Below, in pieces: positions 33,041 through 42,553 of a DNA stretch of 64,000 bases. The stretch's first letter is position 1. Each line of letters opens with the position of its first letter. The notes under the pieces were generated by a model that saw only the letters and a list, made by a program, of their open reading frames with translations, did no database searches and was not told where the DNA came from. The stretch comes from Pythium myriotylum (Eukaryota; Oomycota; Peronosporomycetes; Pythiales; Pythiaceae), in assembly GCA_023091665.1 (NCBI GenBank), contig JALJCQ010000024.1, positions 744,001 through 808,000 of the forward strand, written 5' to 3'. A program made the position numbers and the translations under genes.

Positions 33041-34039
33041 GAGGCTTGGGGGCTTGGTTTCTGGAGGCCACTTGTCGAGGACTGCGTGGAATATAGAATT
33101 AGAACGAACGCAGCGGATGGTATGCATGAGTATCGATGTCCTTCTCTGTCCCTCAAACAGATAATTACGGAGGACCTTGATCGGACACATCGCAGTGAGT
33201 AATACTGAGTGTACCTACGCTAGTCACCGTTTAGTACCAGATACTTCCAATTCTAGATAGAAGAAGGGTACACGCATCCCACGGCTCATCCTTGATTAGT
33301 ACACACCAGAAGGTCCTGTGTATGCTGTAGTCCTTGACTTGAGAGCGATATCCCCATGTCATCAGTACGAGTCTCACTCACGTACAGTGCAGACCAGCGA
33401 ATTCGTACATCATAGTAATTTTCGACAGGGCCTGGCACTTTCTCTCGTTCGGACGATTGGACCACTGTGTGATAGATGGGAATCATCAATGACAGCCATC
33501 ACAAGTTCATTGAGAACATGTGTTACGTCGCGGTCATGTTACGAGTCGGGACAACGCGGAATACATCGTACCTTTTCAAAAGTACAAAGCGTACAATCCT
33601 GAGTGTTTAAATACATTCGGCATTGTCCCGCCTCATAACACTCCACTGAGCAGGGGTCTTTCGGCTTTGGAGGTGAGGTCTACTGGTTGTAGAAATGTCG
33701 CTCCTATACCGATAATAGCCTCAGATCACGAACTTGTCACTGTGAAGTGGTGGGAAAGCGTGATAGTGGCAAAATTATCCAATTTCGAGTGGTCCTTGAT
33801 GACTGTTAATCAGCATTAGCGGTGTCTTTGAGCCCCAAACGAGAAAAAGTGAATGCTGGTTTTGCTCTTGCTTTCATCATCATACGTTTTAGGCATGTCC
33901 GCACCACCGTCGATTTCGCAGCACTGAGCAAAGATCCTGGATGAGCAATGTTCCCTTTGCGAATTGATAAATACGCGACAGATAACGAGGTTTCCTTCGA
34001 TGTTGGCCTTCGTCGTAATAAAACTAGATTCAACAGTAA
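33041..34039. other. Intergenic region
   Basis: About 1 kb, no supported gene or repeat. Confidence 0.4.
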
Positions 34040-34462
<423 letters not shown>

Positions 34463-35802
34463 ACACGGAACTTGAGCAGGCGATAGAGGGTAGCAGTGTG
34501 TAGGGATGGCCCTATTTATTAAGGAGCGGACGCCAACAAGAGCATCGATGACGCAGAAGCTCAGCGCGGCGTACTATATTTAGCGGGATGCTGAGTATCG
34601 AGGGGAAGAAGAAGAGACTTACAGGAGAGAATGCCCTCATTGCCAGTCGACAGCTGGTGCCCTATCTGTCCTCAGTTTGACTGGTTGCGTGAATGGGACT
34701 TCATTACATAGTGACAGAACCGCCTTTTTCTCTGCACATGAATCGTCTTGCGTTCACAACGCGTCAGCACACAGAAATGAGATGGGCAATGCGGATTCGT
34801 ACAGGATGAGTGACTCGTGCCCACGGCTGTTCCCATCTAGCAAAGGCTAAGATGATCGAGCGGTCTGTCTGTACTGTACCATCACAATTCCGAAGTGTTT
34901 TTGTGGAATGAGATGATCACCATTTGGACTCCAAATGGTGATCATGAAGCAGTGGAGCTTGCTCCAAATGATTTGGAGCAAGCCCCACTGCTTCCACAAT
35001 ACACGGTGGCTTGAGCAAAAAAGAATTCCTGGTAGTCTGACTAAATTGTCAGATCGGGAAAGCTTCAGAACTCCTTCGCTGAATGTTGTTCCGAGATTGG
35101 CTGCAAACGTTACCATACAAAATCCAACTCAACGGAAGTGCGAATGAGCTCAGCGCCGAGTCTTTTGTTATTGGAACGGAACTGAACAATGGCACGATCG
35201 AGCAGCGAAGGACTAACAGATGGAATTCGCACCGTCTGACTGAGGCCGAATCAGAACACTCTCGGCTTCCGTCAACACAGTTCGCATTATGACCCCAATC
35301 GTGAGTCCTTGGCAGCCAAACCTCCTTTCTATTTGCAGCGTTCCCAGGACCCCCATACTGAAGCTGGATCCAGTCGGAGTTTACCGGCAATGGTACACAC
35401 TGAATATTAGCGTTTGGATACACATTAGCACGATCTTCGCCTAAGAGAAGAACCCACGTGTCAGTGAGCGATATGTATTCGTCGACAAGCGCCAATACAA
35501 TGTACACTCGAGGCACCGTCTCTGCACACTTCGTTTTGTACTAATCGGGATGTCTTTGGTCCCACTTTTTGCCTTAACGATTCCACTCGTGATTAGATAC
35601 ACTGGGGCAGTTGGGGTACTCATCGGTGACAGTATTCAGCACATAAAGTGGACGCTCTGGCTGGTACTCGCTGCGATGTCATCATCGAGGATGTCTGGAA
35701 ATTCAAGGGGTCTCACCTTTCCAACTTGGAGAGGGCCTTTGCTCCTGTTGGAGTGCTCCAAGAAATACACCGACTGCCAGTCAAGCCTTCGTCTGCGATC
35801 GT
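34463..35802. other. Intergenic region upstream of M13 copy 4
   Basis: About 1.3 kb; contains the twin palindromes at 34913-34994. No gene supported. Confidence 0.45.
34913..34994. repeat. Two directly abutting palindromes
   Basis: Palindrome 1: 16-bp perfect arms 34913-34928 and 34930-34945 around one base. Palindrome 2 starts at the next base: 24-bp arms 34946-34969 and 34971-34994 with one mismatch around one base. Same architecture as 6312-6430 but unrelated sequence. Confidence 0.9.
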
Positions 35803-35821
35803 TCTCATTCTCCATTTCACG
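35803..35821 (+). promoter_or_regulatory. Oomycete Inr+FPR core promoter of M13 copy 4
   Basis: TCTCATTCTCCATTTCACG, one initiator base off the copy 1 element, 48 bp before the ATG at 35870. Confidence 0.75.
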
Positions 35822-35869
35822 CAGTCTACGACAAGTGATCTCCTGAAACCAAGCCCCCAAGCCTCAACC

Positions 35870-37927
35870 ATGAAGCTCTTCATCAGCTCCACCGTTGCTC
35901 TCGCAGCTCTCGCCGTGGCTCCTTCTCAGGCGGCTCTCCCGGCCAGCGTGCAGGCTCTGATTGACCCCACGGTGGATCCGTGCACCGACTTCTACCAGTA
36001 CTCGTGTGGTAACTGGATCAAGAAGAACCCGCTTGGCCCAACCGAATCGAGCAATGACTACTCCTTCTCATCCGTGAGCAAGCGAAACGAAAATGTCATC
36101 ATGGAGATTGTCAAGGAGGACTGGCCACTCATCGGTGAGCTCTGGGACTCGTGTATGGATCAAGCTAGTCGCGATGTCCTCGGTGCCAAGCCCCTCCAGG
36201 CGTACCTCAACCGCATCTCGGCCGCGACGAGCAAATCGGATCTGCTTCGTCTCGCAGGTGAGCTGAGCCGCACTGGCGCTCAGTTTATTACCAACGTGGA
36301 CATTGGTGGTGACTACAAGGATGCCAAGACCAACGTCATCTACCTGAGCTTTGCCAGCTTCGTGCTGCCGAACCTGGGCACATACTTTGACGACAAGGCT
36401 TTCGCTGCCATCGAGCCCGACTACCGCAAATACATCTCCACCGTGCTCAAGCTCGCTGGCTTCAACCCCAATGGCCCAGCACAACAAGGCCAGCAAGGAG
36501 CAGCACCCTCCACGGTCAATGCGACCTACTTTGAAGACACCGTCATCAATGTTGAGAAGAAGCTTGTCGAGGTCCTCTACAACGTTCAGGACCAGTCCGG
36601 CGATGATGCATACTATAACCCTGTAAAGCTCGGGGACGCTATCGCCAAGAACCCTCTCTCGCTTGGCGCCTACTTGACTGGTCTTGGCGTGCTTGACAAG
36701 ACCAAGCTTACCAAGGAATCAAAGATTATCCTCGAGTACCCGGACTACTTTGATCTTGTCGAAGCCGCACTTGCGACAATCGACATCAAAGACCTGCGCA
36801 CGTACCTCGCCTTCACGTACATCTCGAACCGCGCGCGTTACCTCTCGGATCCATTCTATGATGCATACTTCCAGCTATTCTTCAAGAAGATCAGGGGTCA
36901 GCCCGCTCGGTCAGAACCCGCCAGCATCTGTTCGTCGCGCCTCACGCAGTTCTTCCCGGACCTCACGGGCAAGTACTACTTCATGAAGGTGTTCGACCAA
37001 GAGCGTGAGGACAACACGCAACTCATGACCAAGCTGGTCGAGCAGGCCATGGGTGAGCACATCGCCAAGCTTGACTGGCTCGACAACGCCACGCGCATCG
37101 AGGCCGCTGGCAAGCTTGCCAAGGTCGTCAACCTCATCGGCCAGTCCAAGGTGAAGCAAAGCTACCCGTTCTCAGCCAAGCGCGACGAGTTCTTCAACAA
37201 CATCCAGCTCATTCTTAACAACGACTACGAGAAAAACATGAAGAAGATCGGCAACCCGGTGAACCGCGACCTGTGGGACATGTCGGCGGCTGATGTGAAC
37301 GCGTACTACTCGCCCCTTGAGAACAAGATGGTGTTCCCGGCTGCGATCCTGCAGGCTCCGTTCTTCAACGGCTCGGCTCACCCTGCGCAGAACTTCGGTT
37401 CGATTGGTGCGGTGATTGGCCACGAACTCACTCACGGCTTTGACAGTAGCGGTCGCAAGTACTATGGTGACGGTAACAAGCGCAATTGGTGGACCGAGTC
37501 GACGGGTAAGGAGTTCGACAAACGCGCGAAGTGCATGAGTGACCAGTACTCAGCCTTCATCGTCAAAGGCCAGAACGGCAAGCCTCTCGCTCGCGTTAAT
37601 GCCGCAAACACTATTACGGAGAACATCGCCGACAACGGCGGCTTCGGCCTCACCTGGGACGCGTACCACAAGTATGCCTCCACGCCTGGCTTTGACAGCA
37701 AGGGCCTGACCCCTCTGGAAGCCGAACAGACGCTTTTCCTTTCGTTCGCTCAGACTTGGTGCGGTGTCATGACCGACGGTGCGATGCTCTCGCAGATCGC
37801 TGATGTGCACTCGCCGGGCCAGTGGCGTGCGAATGGCGTGGCGATGAACAACGAGAACTTTGCGAAGACGTTCAACTGCAAGGCCGCGACGCCGATGAAC
37901 CCGATGACCAAGTGCAAGCTCTGGTAG
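35870..37927 (+). CDS. Secreted M13-family zinc metallopeptidase, copy 4
   Basis: 685 residues, signal peptide MKLFISSTVALAALAVAPSQA; the ATG at 35870 is chosen over an in-frame ATG at 35648 because of the signal peptide and core promoter. DPCTDFYQYSCGNWI, NAYYSP, HELTH (518-522), E584 in TENIADNGG, and C-terminal CKLW are all present. Small oddities near the active site: Thr for Gly before E584 and Tyr in GRKYYGDGN where the other copies have Asp. Its 3' third is very close to truncated copy 3. Predicted secreted endopeptidase; substrate unknown. Confidence 0.93.
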   Translation: MKLFISSTVALAALAVAPSQAALPASVQALIDPTVDPCTDFYQYSCGNWIKKNPLGPTESSNDYSFSSVSKRNENVIMEIVKEDWPLIGELWDSCMDQASRDVLGAKPLQAYLNRISAATSKSDLLRLAGELSRTGAQFITNVDIGGDYKDAKTNVIYLSFASFVLPNLGTYFDDKAFAAIEPDYRKYISTVLKLAGFNPNGPAQQGQQGAAPSTVNATYFEDTVINVEKKLVEVLYNVQDQSGDDAYYNPVKLGDAIAKNPLSLGAYLTGLGVLDKTKLTKESKIILEYPDYFDLVEAALATIDIKDLRTYLAFTYISNRARYLSDPFYDAYFQLFFKKIRGQPARSEPASICSSRLTQFFPDLTGKYYFMKVFDQEREDNTQLMTKLVEQAMGEHIAKLDWLDNATRIEAAGKLAKVVNLIGQSKVKQSYPFSAKRDEFFNNIQLILNNDYEKNMKKIGNPVNRDLWDMSAADVNAYYSPLENKMVFPAAILQAPFFNGSAHPAQNFGSIGAVIGHELTHGFDSSGRKYYGDGNKRNWWTESTGKEFDKRAKCMSDQYSAFIVKGQNGKPLARVNAANTITENIADNGGFGLTWDAYHKYASTPGFDSKGLTPLEAEQTLFLSFAQTWCGVMTDGAMLSQIADVHSPGQWRANGVAMNNENFAKTFNCKAATPMNPMTKCKLW

Positions 37928-38110
37928 ATTTCGTCTCCCTACCACGATGGTGGGCCTTTTTGAGTGTGTAATGACACAAGAGAGACAACTTTCGCATGTT
38001 GGATTCGCATGTATTTCAAATGGAGTCGCTGCTATGCATACAGAGGTTGTACTTTTTCTCGAGCGAGACTACTGGCGATGCTCGACAAGTCCTCAGAGCG
38101 CGACGCAAGT

Positions 38111-38410
38111 CTACATGAGTGCCGAAACAACAGCGACGACGACAGTCGCACCGCCCGTGATTGCAGCAGCCGAGGCCCCCGACTTCTTGGTTGGCGCGGG
38201 TGTCGTCGCGTTGGTCTTGGTGGTGGTCGGCGCCGGAGCCTTAGTCGTCGTGGCTGGAGCCGCCGTGGACGTCACGGGCGTGGTGGCGTTCGTTTTCGCG
38301 GTCGTCGGCACTGGCGTTGTGGAGTTGGCCGACTGCTGGGCAAAGGTGAGCTCGGGTGAGAAAGCGGTGATGGCGAGGACGGCGGCAAGGAGAAGCGTGC
38401 GGAACTGCAT
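38111..38410 (-). CDS. Small secreted Thr-rich GPI-type protein, paralog A
   Basis: 99 residues. Signal peptide MQFRTLLLAAVLAITAFSP (cleavage near TFA), a mucin-like body of Thr/Pro/Ala with KTNATTP repeats and NxT sites, and the tail PTKKSGASAAAITGG plus hydrophobic VVVAVVSALM, typical of a GPI signal. The ATG at 38410 is used; the frame extends upstream without another ATG-led signal peptide. No cysteines. Signal peptide style and tail match the elicitin-like protein at 1840. Presumably a glycosylated wall or surface protein; no enzymatic domain. Confidence 0.85.
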   Translation of the reverse strand: MQFRTLLLAAVLAITAFSPELTFAQQSANSTTPVPTTAKTNATTPVTSTAAPATTTKAPAPTTTKTNATTPAPTKKSGASAAAITGGATVVVAVVSALM

Positions 38411-38456
38411 GGCTAGCGGTTGGTCGGTTTGGCTTGGAGGTGGTTGGGTAGTCGCA

Positions 38457-38476
38457 GGCAAATTGATTAGTGAGAG
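38457..38476 (-). promoter_or_regulatory. Core promoter of paralog A
   Basis: On the minus strand TCTCACTAATCAATTTTGCC resembles the oomycete Inr+FPR element, about 47 bp before the ATG at 38410. Confidence 0.55.
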
Positions 38477-39372
38477 AATCTGGCCGCTCGGTCTTGCTCG
38501 CGTAAGAGGGATGGACGAGCGGTCTTGTTGTCAAGGGCATCGCCAGCGTTTGTCGTCGAGAATGGCCGGACGCATCACCACATCGAGCGTCTCATCAGCC
38601 CTATGTTGGGATTCCGAACCGGAGAAGCAGGACCAAGATCCCGTTGGCGTGCTTTGCTTGGGAGGAGAAGCTCAATGATTCCACACATCCGAACCTCGGA
38701 CACATCACGAAGTAATGGGCAGTTTGGACCACATTGAAGTGTCGCTGCTGACACGTCCAGCCTGGCGCGTGTCCCACGTCGCAACCTCATCACCCCTTGC
38801 GGCTGCTTGTCAGCGCAAGACAACAAGGGAAAATTTTCAAGGAGGATGCCGTCCGTCTGCTCTAGTGAAGCCGCCCTGCAGAATTAATAGTGTTGCCGAC
38901 TGGCAGTAACACCTGGATTTGCTCATCCGACGAGTATGGGGGCATTTGGGTGTAAGACATCGATCGCTACATGTCTCGGACAGCACGTCGTGGTGTTATT
39001 ATACTACTGACGCTGCCGAGTCGTTGAAGTTTTGGCTTTAGTTGCACTCGCAAACAGCGGCATTCGTCACGCTGAGAGAAGCGAGCGTAACTTGCGACCC
39101 ATTTCTGGCCGTTGGACTCGTGAGCCAAAGATTGTCGCCTGAGGTCCCTCCTCGCAGTCACCCATCAGAATATCGAATCTTCAGTAGGAGAGAGCAGGGG
39201 CACATACGCAGTACGCGCTGTAAAATGAAACCAAGTGATAACATGACAGGTGAGCGAGACTGCAACAGGTATGTGTCCATTAACGTGTCACGCGACTACA
39301 TCCACAAAAGGGGGCCCTCCAGGGGTTCCCATGGCGAGCGGAAGAATCAAGTACTTCTCGCTCACAGCTTCT
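38477..39372. other. Intergenic region
   Basis: About 0.9 kb between paralogs A and B. No gene supported. Confidence 0.4.
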
Positions 39373-39660
39373 TTACTCGGCGATGAGCACCGAAAACACG
39401 GCCGCGACAACCGTCGCACCGCCTGCGATCGCTGCAGTCGAGGTGCCCGACTTCTTAGTCGGCGCAGGCGTGGTCGCGTTTGTTTTGGCCGTCGTAGCCG
39501 ACGGTGCCGTCGCGTTGGTCTTGGTCGTAGTCGTCGAGTTGGAGGCCGTAGCGTTGGTGGCGAGCGCAACAGATGCGGCGGCGTGCTCGGCCGTGACTGC
39601 GGCGGGCGAGAAGGCAGCAACTGCGATGACAGCGGCGACGAGGAGCGAGCGGAACTGCAT
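39373..39660 (-). CDS. Small secreted Thr-rich GPI-type protein, paralog B
   Basis: 95 residues. Signal peptide MQFRSLLVAAVIAVAAFSP, body of NATAS/TTTTKTNAT units with several N-glycosylation sites, tail TPAPTKKSGTSTAAIAGG and a hydrophobic end VVAAVFSVLIAE. No cysteine. Tandem paralog of A and C, same strand. Confidence 0.85.
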   Translation of the reverse strand: MQFRSLLVAAVIAVAAFSPAAVTAEHAAASVALATNATASNSTTTTKTNATAPSATTAKTNATTPAPTKKSGTSTAAIAGGATVVAAVFSVLIAE

Positions 39661-39690
39661 GGCTGGTGTTGTGGGGAGTGTGTTGGCGAA

Positions 39691-39709
39691 GGCGAATTGA
39701 AGAATGAAG
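39691..39709 (-). promoter_or_regulatory. Core promoter of paralog B
   Basis: Minus strand CTTCATTCTTCAATTCGCC fits the oomycete Inr+FPR pattern, about 30 bp ahead of the ATG at 39660. Confidence 0.65.
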
Positions 39710-40913
39710 AGAACGACCTTCGCCGCAGTAATAGCGGGGAGACCATCGTAGTTTTCCTCAAGGTCGAGCGTTATGGATAAGAGCCGCGAGGGGAATGCAT
39801 GGAGGCGACGAGTGGAAGAAGGATTCTACGTACATCTTGATCTGGGGGATGCTGCGAATGACCAGAAACTCCAGGATCTTCCCGACAAGATGAGTCCTCA
39901 AGATCGATTCCGACTCGGTCCTGTACCAGATGGACGAGCCTTCCGCCCTCGTCTTTAGCATGGGGAGGCTTCGGCGGATTTGTTGTGGGTGAAGCACAGA
40001 CCCATCACGTGTGCCCCACCTTGAAGGTCTCCTTGCTGAGCCGGTCCAAGCACTGTCCCATGGATGGCGGTCAGTCAAGGGAGGGAGAGTCAGTGTCCCG
40101 AGGTTCATTCGCGCACACTTTTTCTCCCCGACCACAATCCGTTTGTGGAGACCTCGGCTTCCCTCCCACACTGTACGCACGCCAGTTGGAGATGCGGCAG
40201 ACAAAGAGGAGGCGTGAAGATGTGGCATTGGTCACGTCTTTCTTCGCCTCGACGTTATCCAGTGTTATGATCGTGAGTCAAGTTGATTGGTGTACTGAAG
40301 TAGGAAAGACGGTTGCCACCAGACCTCTGTTACGTCCAGGCGAACCCATCGGACAGTTTGCTTGACACTTTCTTTCATCGGCTGTTCTATACAGGATCAA
40401 ATCTATACAGGGAAAATGTGCGTGGATTTTGCATCCGAGACGAAACTCAAGACCATTATAATAGATAGATCGCACGAATCCAGCTCGACAGGACAACTAC
40501 CGGGGATGCGCAGTGGTCGTAGTTGCAGCAAAGGCTGGCGCAGCAGTGAGAGGCAAGACTCGGTCAGGCGCTGCTCCGGCTCTGAGGCCAAGAACTTACG
40601 TCTCATCACTCCTGGTTGGGAGACGCTCAACTGCGAATCTAATACGAACGCCATGGGGTCGTAAGGGATCGAGCGGTGCATTTTAGTCTTCGGACTCAAT
40701 GCGAGGCCTGGTCTTCTCGACTAGGAGCTTCCTCCGAAGCAGCATTGGCGCCAGGGGGTCATCCATGCGTTTGGTCTGCTAACGTAGGAGGAATTCCATT
40801 GCAAGTTGGTAGAGGCTGGTACGCGGTGTCTCCTGGGAAACCGTGTGTACACGATGCAACAGACTTCTTTCCCGAGTTCCTCCCCACCCACCCACTCCCC
40901 TTTCCCAAAAGAC

Positions 40914-40972
<59 letters not shown>

Positions 40973-41172
40973 CAACGTATAGAGTTGAACTAGCACATCG
41001 CGTACAGACTTAGAGTTCAAGGGTAACCCTCTCGCTCACGACAGCAAGTTGGATTGGTATCGCAATGAAGTTGTATTGAACTCACCAAAGAGAAGGAAAC
41101 TCCGAAAAAAAAATGTTGGCAAGACAAGAGCAATATGAAATATACGAGTCTCATGACTCCTCTACAGCCATC
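39710..41172. other. Intergenic region with a (GA)n microsatellite
   Basis: About 1.5 kb between paralogs B and C. A pure GA tract of about 55 bases (40916-40970) follows a C-rich stretch. No gene supported. Confidence 0.45.
40916..40970. repeat. (GA)n microsatellite
   Basis: Uninterrupted GA dinucleotides. Confidence 0.95.
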
Positions 41173-41544
41173 TTAAGCCGCGATGATCGTCGAGACCACA
41201 GCCGCCATGGCAGTCGCACCACCGACGATGGTGATCGTCGCGGCACTCGACTTCTTGGTGGGCGCCGGCGTAGTCGAGCTCGAGTTGCTCTTGGACGCGC
41301 CAGCAGTGGTCGCCTCCGGAGTCGTCTCGTTCTTGGAGCCGCTCTTGGGGGCCTCAGTCTTCGTCTCCGGCGACTTGGACTCTGGAAGCTCCGTGGCGTT
41401 GGTCTTCGCGCCCGTCGGGGCCGTCGTGGTGGTGTTGGTGCCAGTCGTGTTGGTCGCGAGTGCGTGGGCGTTCTCAGCCGACGTGGCAGATGAGAAGGCA
41501 GCGACGGCGAGCACAGCGGCGACGAGGAGAGTGCGGAACTGCAT
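41173..41544 (-). CDS. Small secreted Thr-rich GPI-type protein, paralog C
   Basis: 123 residues. Signal peptide MQFRTLLVAAVLAVAAFSS, Thr/Asn-rich body, a charged insert of ESKSPETKTEAPKSGSK type not seen in A and B, then TPAPTKKSSAATITIVGG and a hydrophobic end. No cysteine. Longest and probably the best-preserved member of the trio. Confidence 0.87.
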   Translation of the reverse strand: MQFRTLLVAAVLAVAAFSSATSAENAHALATNTTGTNTTTTAPTGAKTNATELPESKSPETKTEAPKSGSKNETTPEATTAGASKSNSSSTTPAPTKKSSAATITIVGGATAMAAVVSTIIAA

Positions 41545-41582
41545 GGCTGGAGTTTTAGGGAGTGGGGACTTGGCAGGAAGTG

Positions 41583-41601
41583 AGGGAATTGGAAAGTGAG
41601 A
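41583..41601 (-). promoter_or_regulatory. Core promoter of paralog C
   Basis: Minus strand TCTCACTTTCCAATTCCCT resembles the Inr+FPR element, about 38 bp ahead of the ATG at 41544. Confidence 0.6.
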
Positions 41602-42553
41602 GCGGAGGTCTCTCGCCCGGCGCAGCTCAACGAAGGATCGAGAGCCCTGGTCGTCGCGACGGAACCTTCTCCGTCACAGGGTTCGGACTCCATGCTGGAG
41701 CCCTCCGGGTCTGTTGGAGGCTTTGCACTGTATTGTCGCCAGAGGCTGAATCTACTTGGCGTTTACTGCTACCTCATTGGCCCGTCTCGAGAGGGGTACA
41801 AAAGCCCACGTTGAAGCTTCCCCCTGAGCCGGTCCATCCAGTTGTCTCATCCCCCCAAGGACCCGATGGAATAGGAGGGCAGTCAGCACCAGTAGGAGCG
41901 AGTGAGCCAATCTGGTCGCTGATAAAGGACCATCGCGGGCGAGAGGGCAATGGAAACTCTGCGAATCTTGCACTCCTGGATATTTCACAACCATGAAAAA
42001 ATCTCACACGGAGCCCTCTCTTCGACGGCTCCACAGTGAGGCCCTCGTGAGATGAGATGAGTCTTGCGGATGCCAGCTGAGAGATTACAGGTCTCCATAG
42101 CAAAGACCTCGTATGGGTGAATGAGAGTCGCGTTGTAGAGCACGCGGGGCTCGTCTCCTTCTAGACACTCCCCCTCCAATGAGTCCGTGTTGGAAGTGCA
42201 CTGCAATCAGGTCGTGAGTCACACGTGTTGTCTCCGCTCAGAGCCCCGGACGGGAACTGCGACACTGAGGCACGTGGCGCGAAGCGCGACGATCCGTTTT
42301 GTACAGCGTCACAACAACGCGGCTATCGAGACATACCCTCGTCGGACGCGAGTGCAGCGTCCAAGGCTCTTGCAACAGCATGGCGCTCGAGGCCCGCCCG
42401 ACTCAGGAGTCATGGGGGCAACGTTCTAGACATTTTTGACACCTGTCTGAATTTCATTTTGCACAACCAACCTTTTAATCTTCAAATTTGATTCATCAAT
42501 TGCAACAATTTTAAATTCTAATTCGACCGCCTGATCTGGAGGACCATGGCGCC
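41602..42553. other. Intergenic region, divergent promoters
   Basis: About 0.95 kb between paralog C (-) and the IQ/WW gene (+). No gene supported. Confidence 0.4.
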
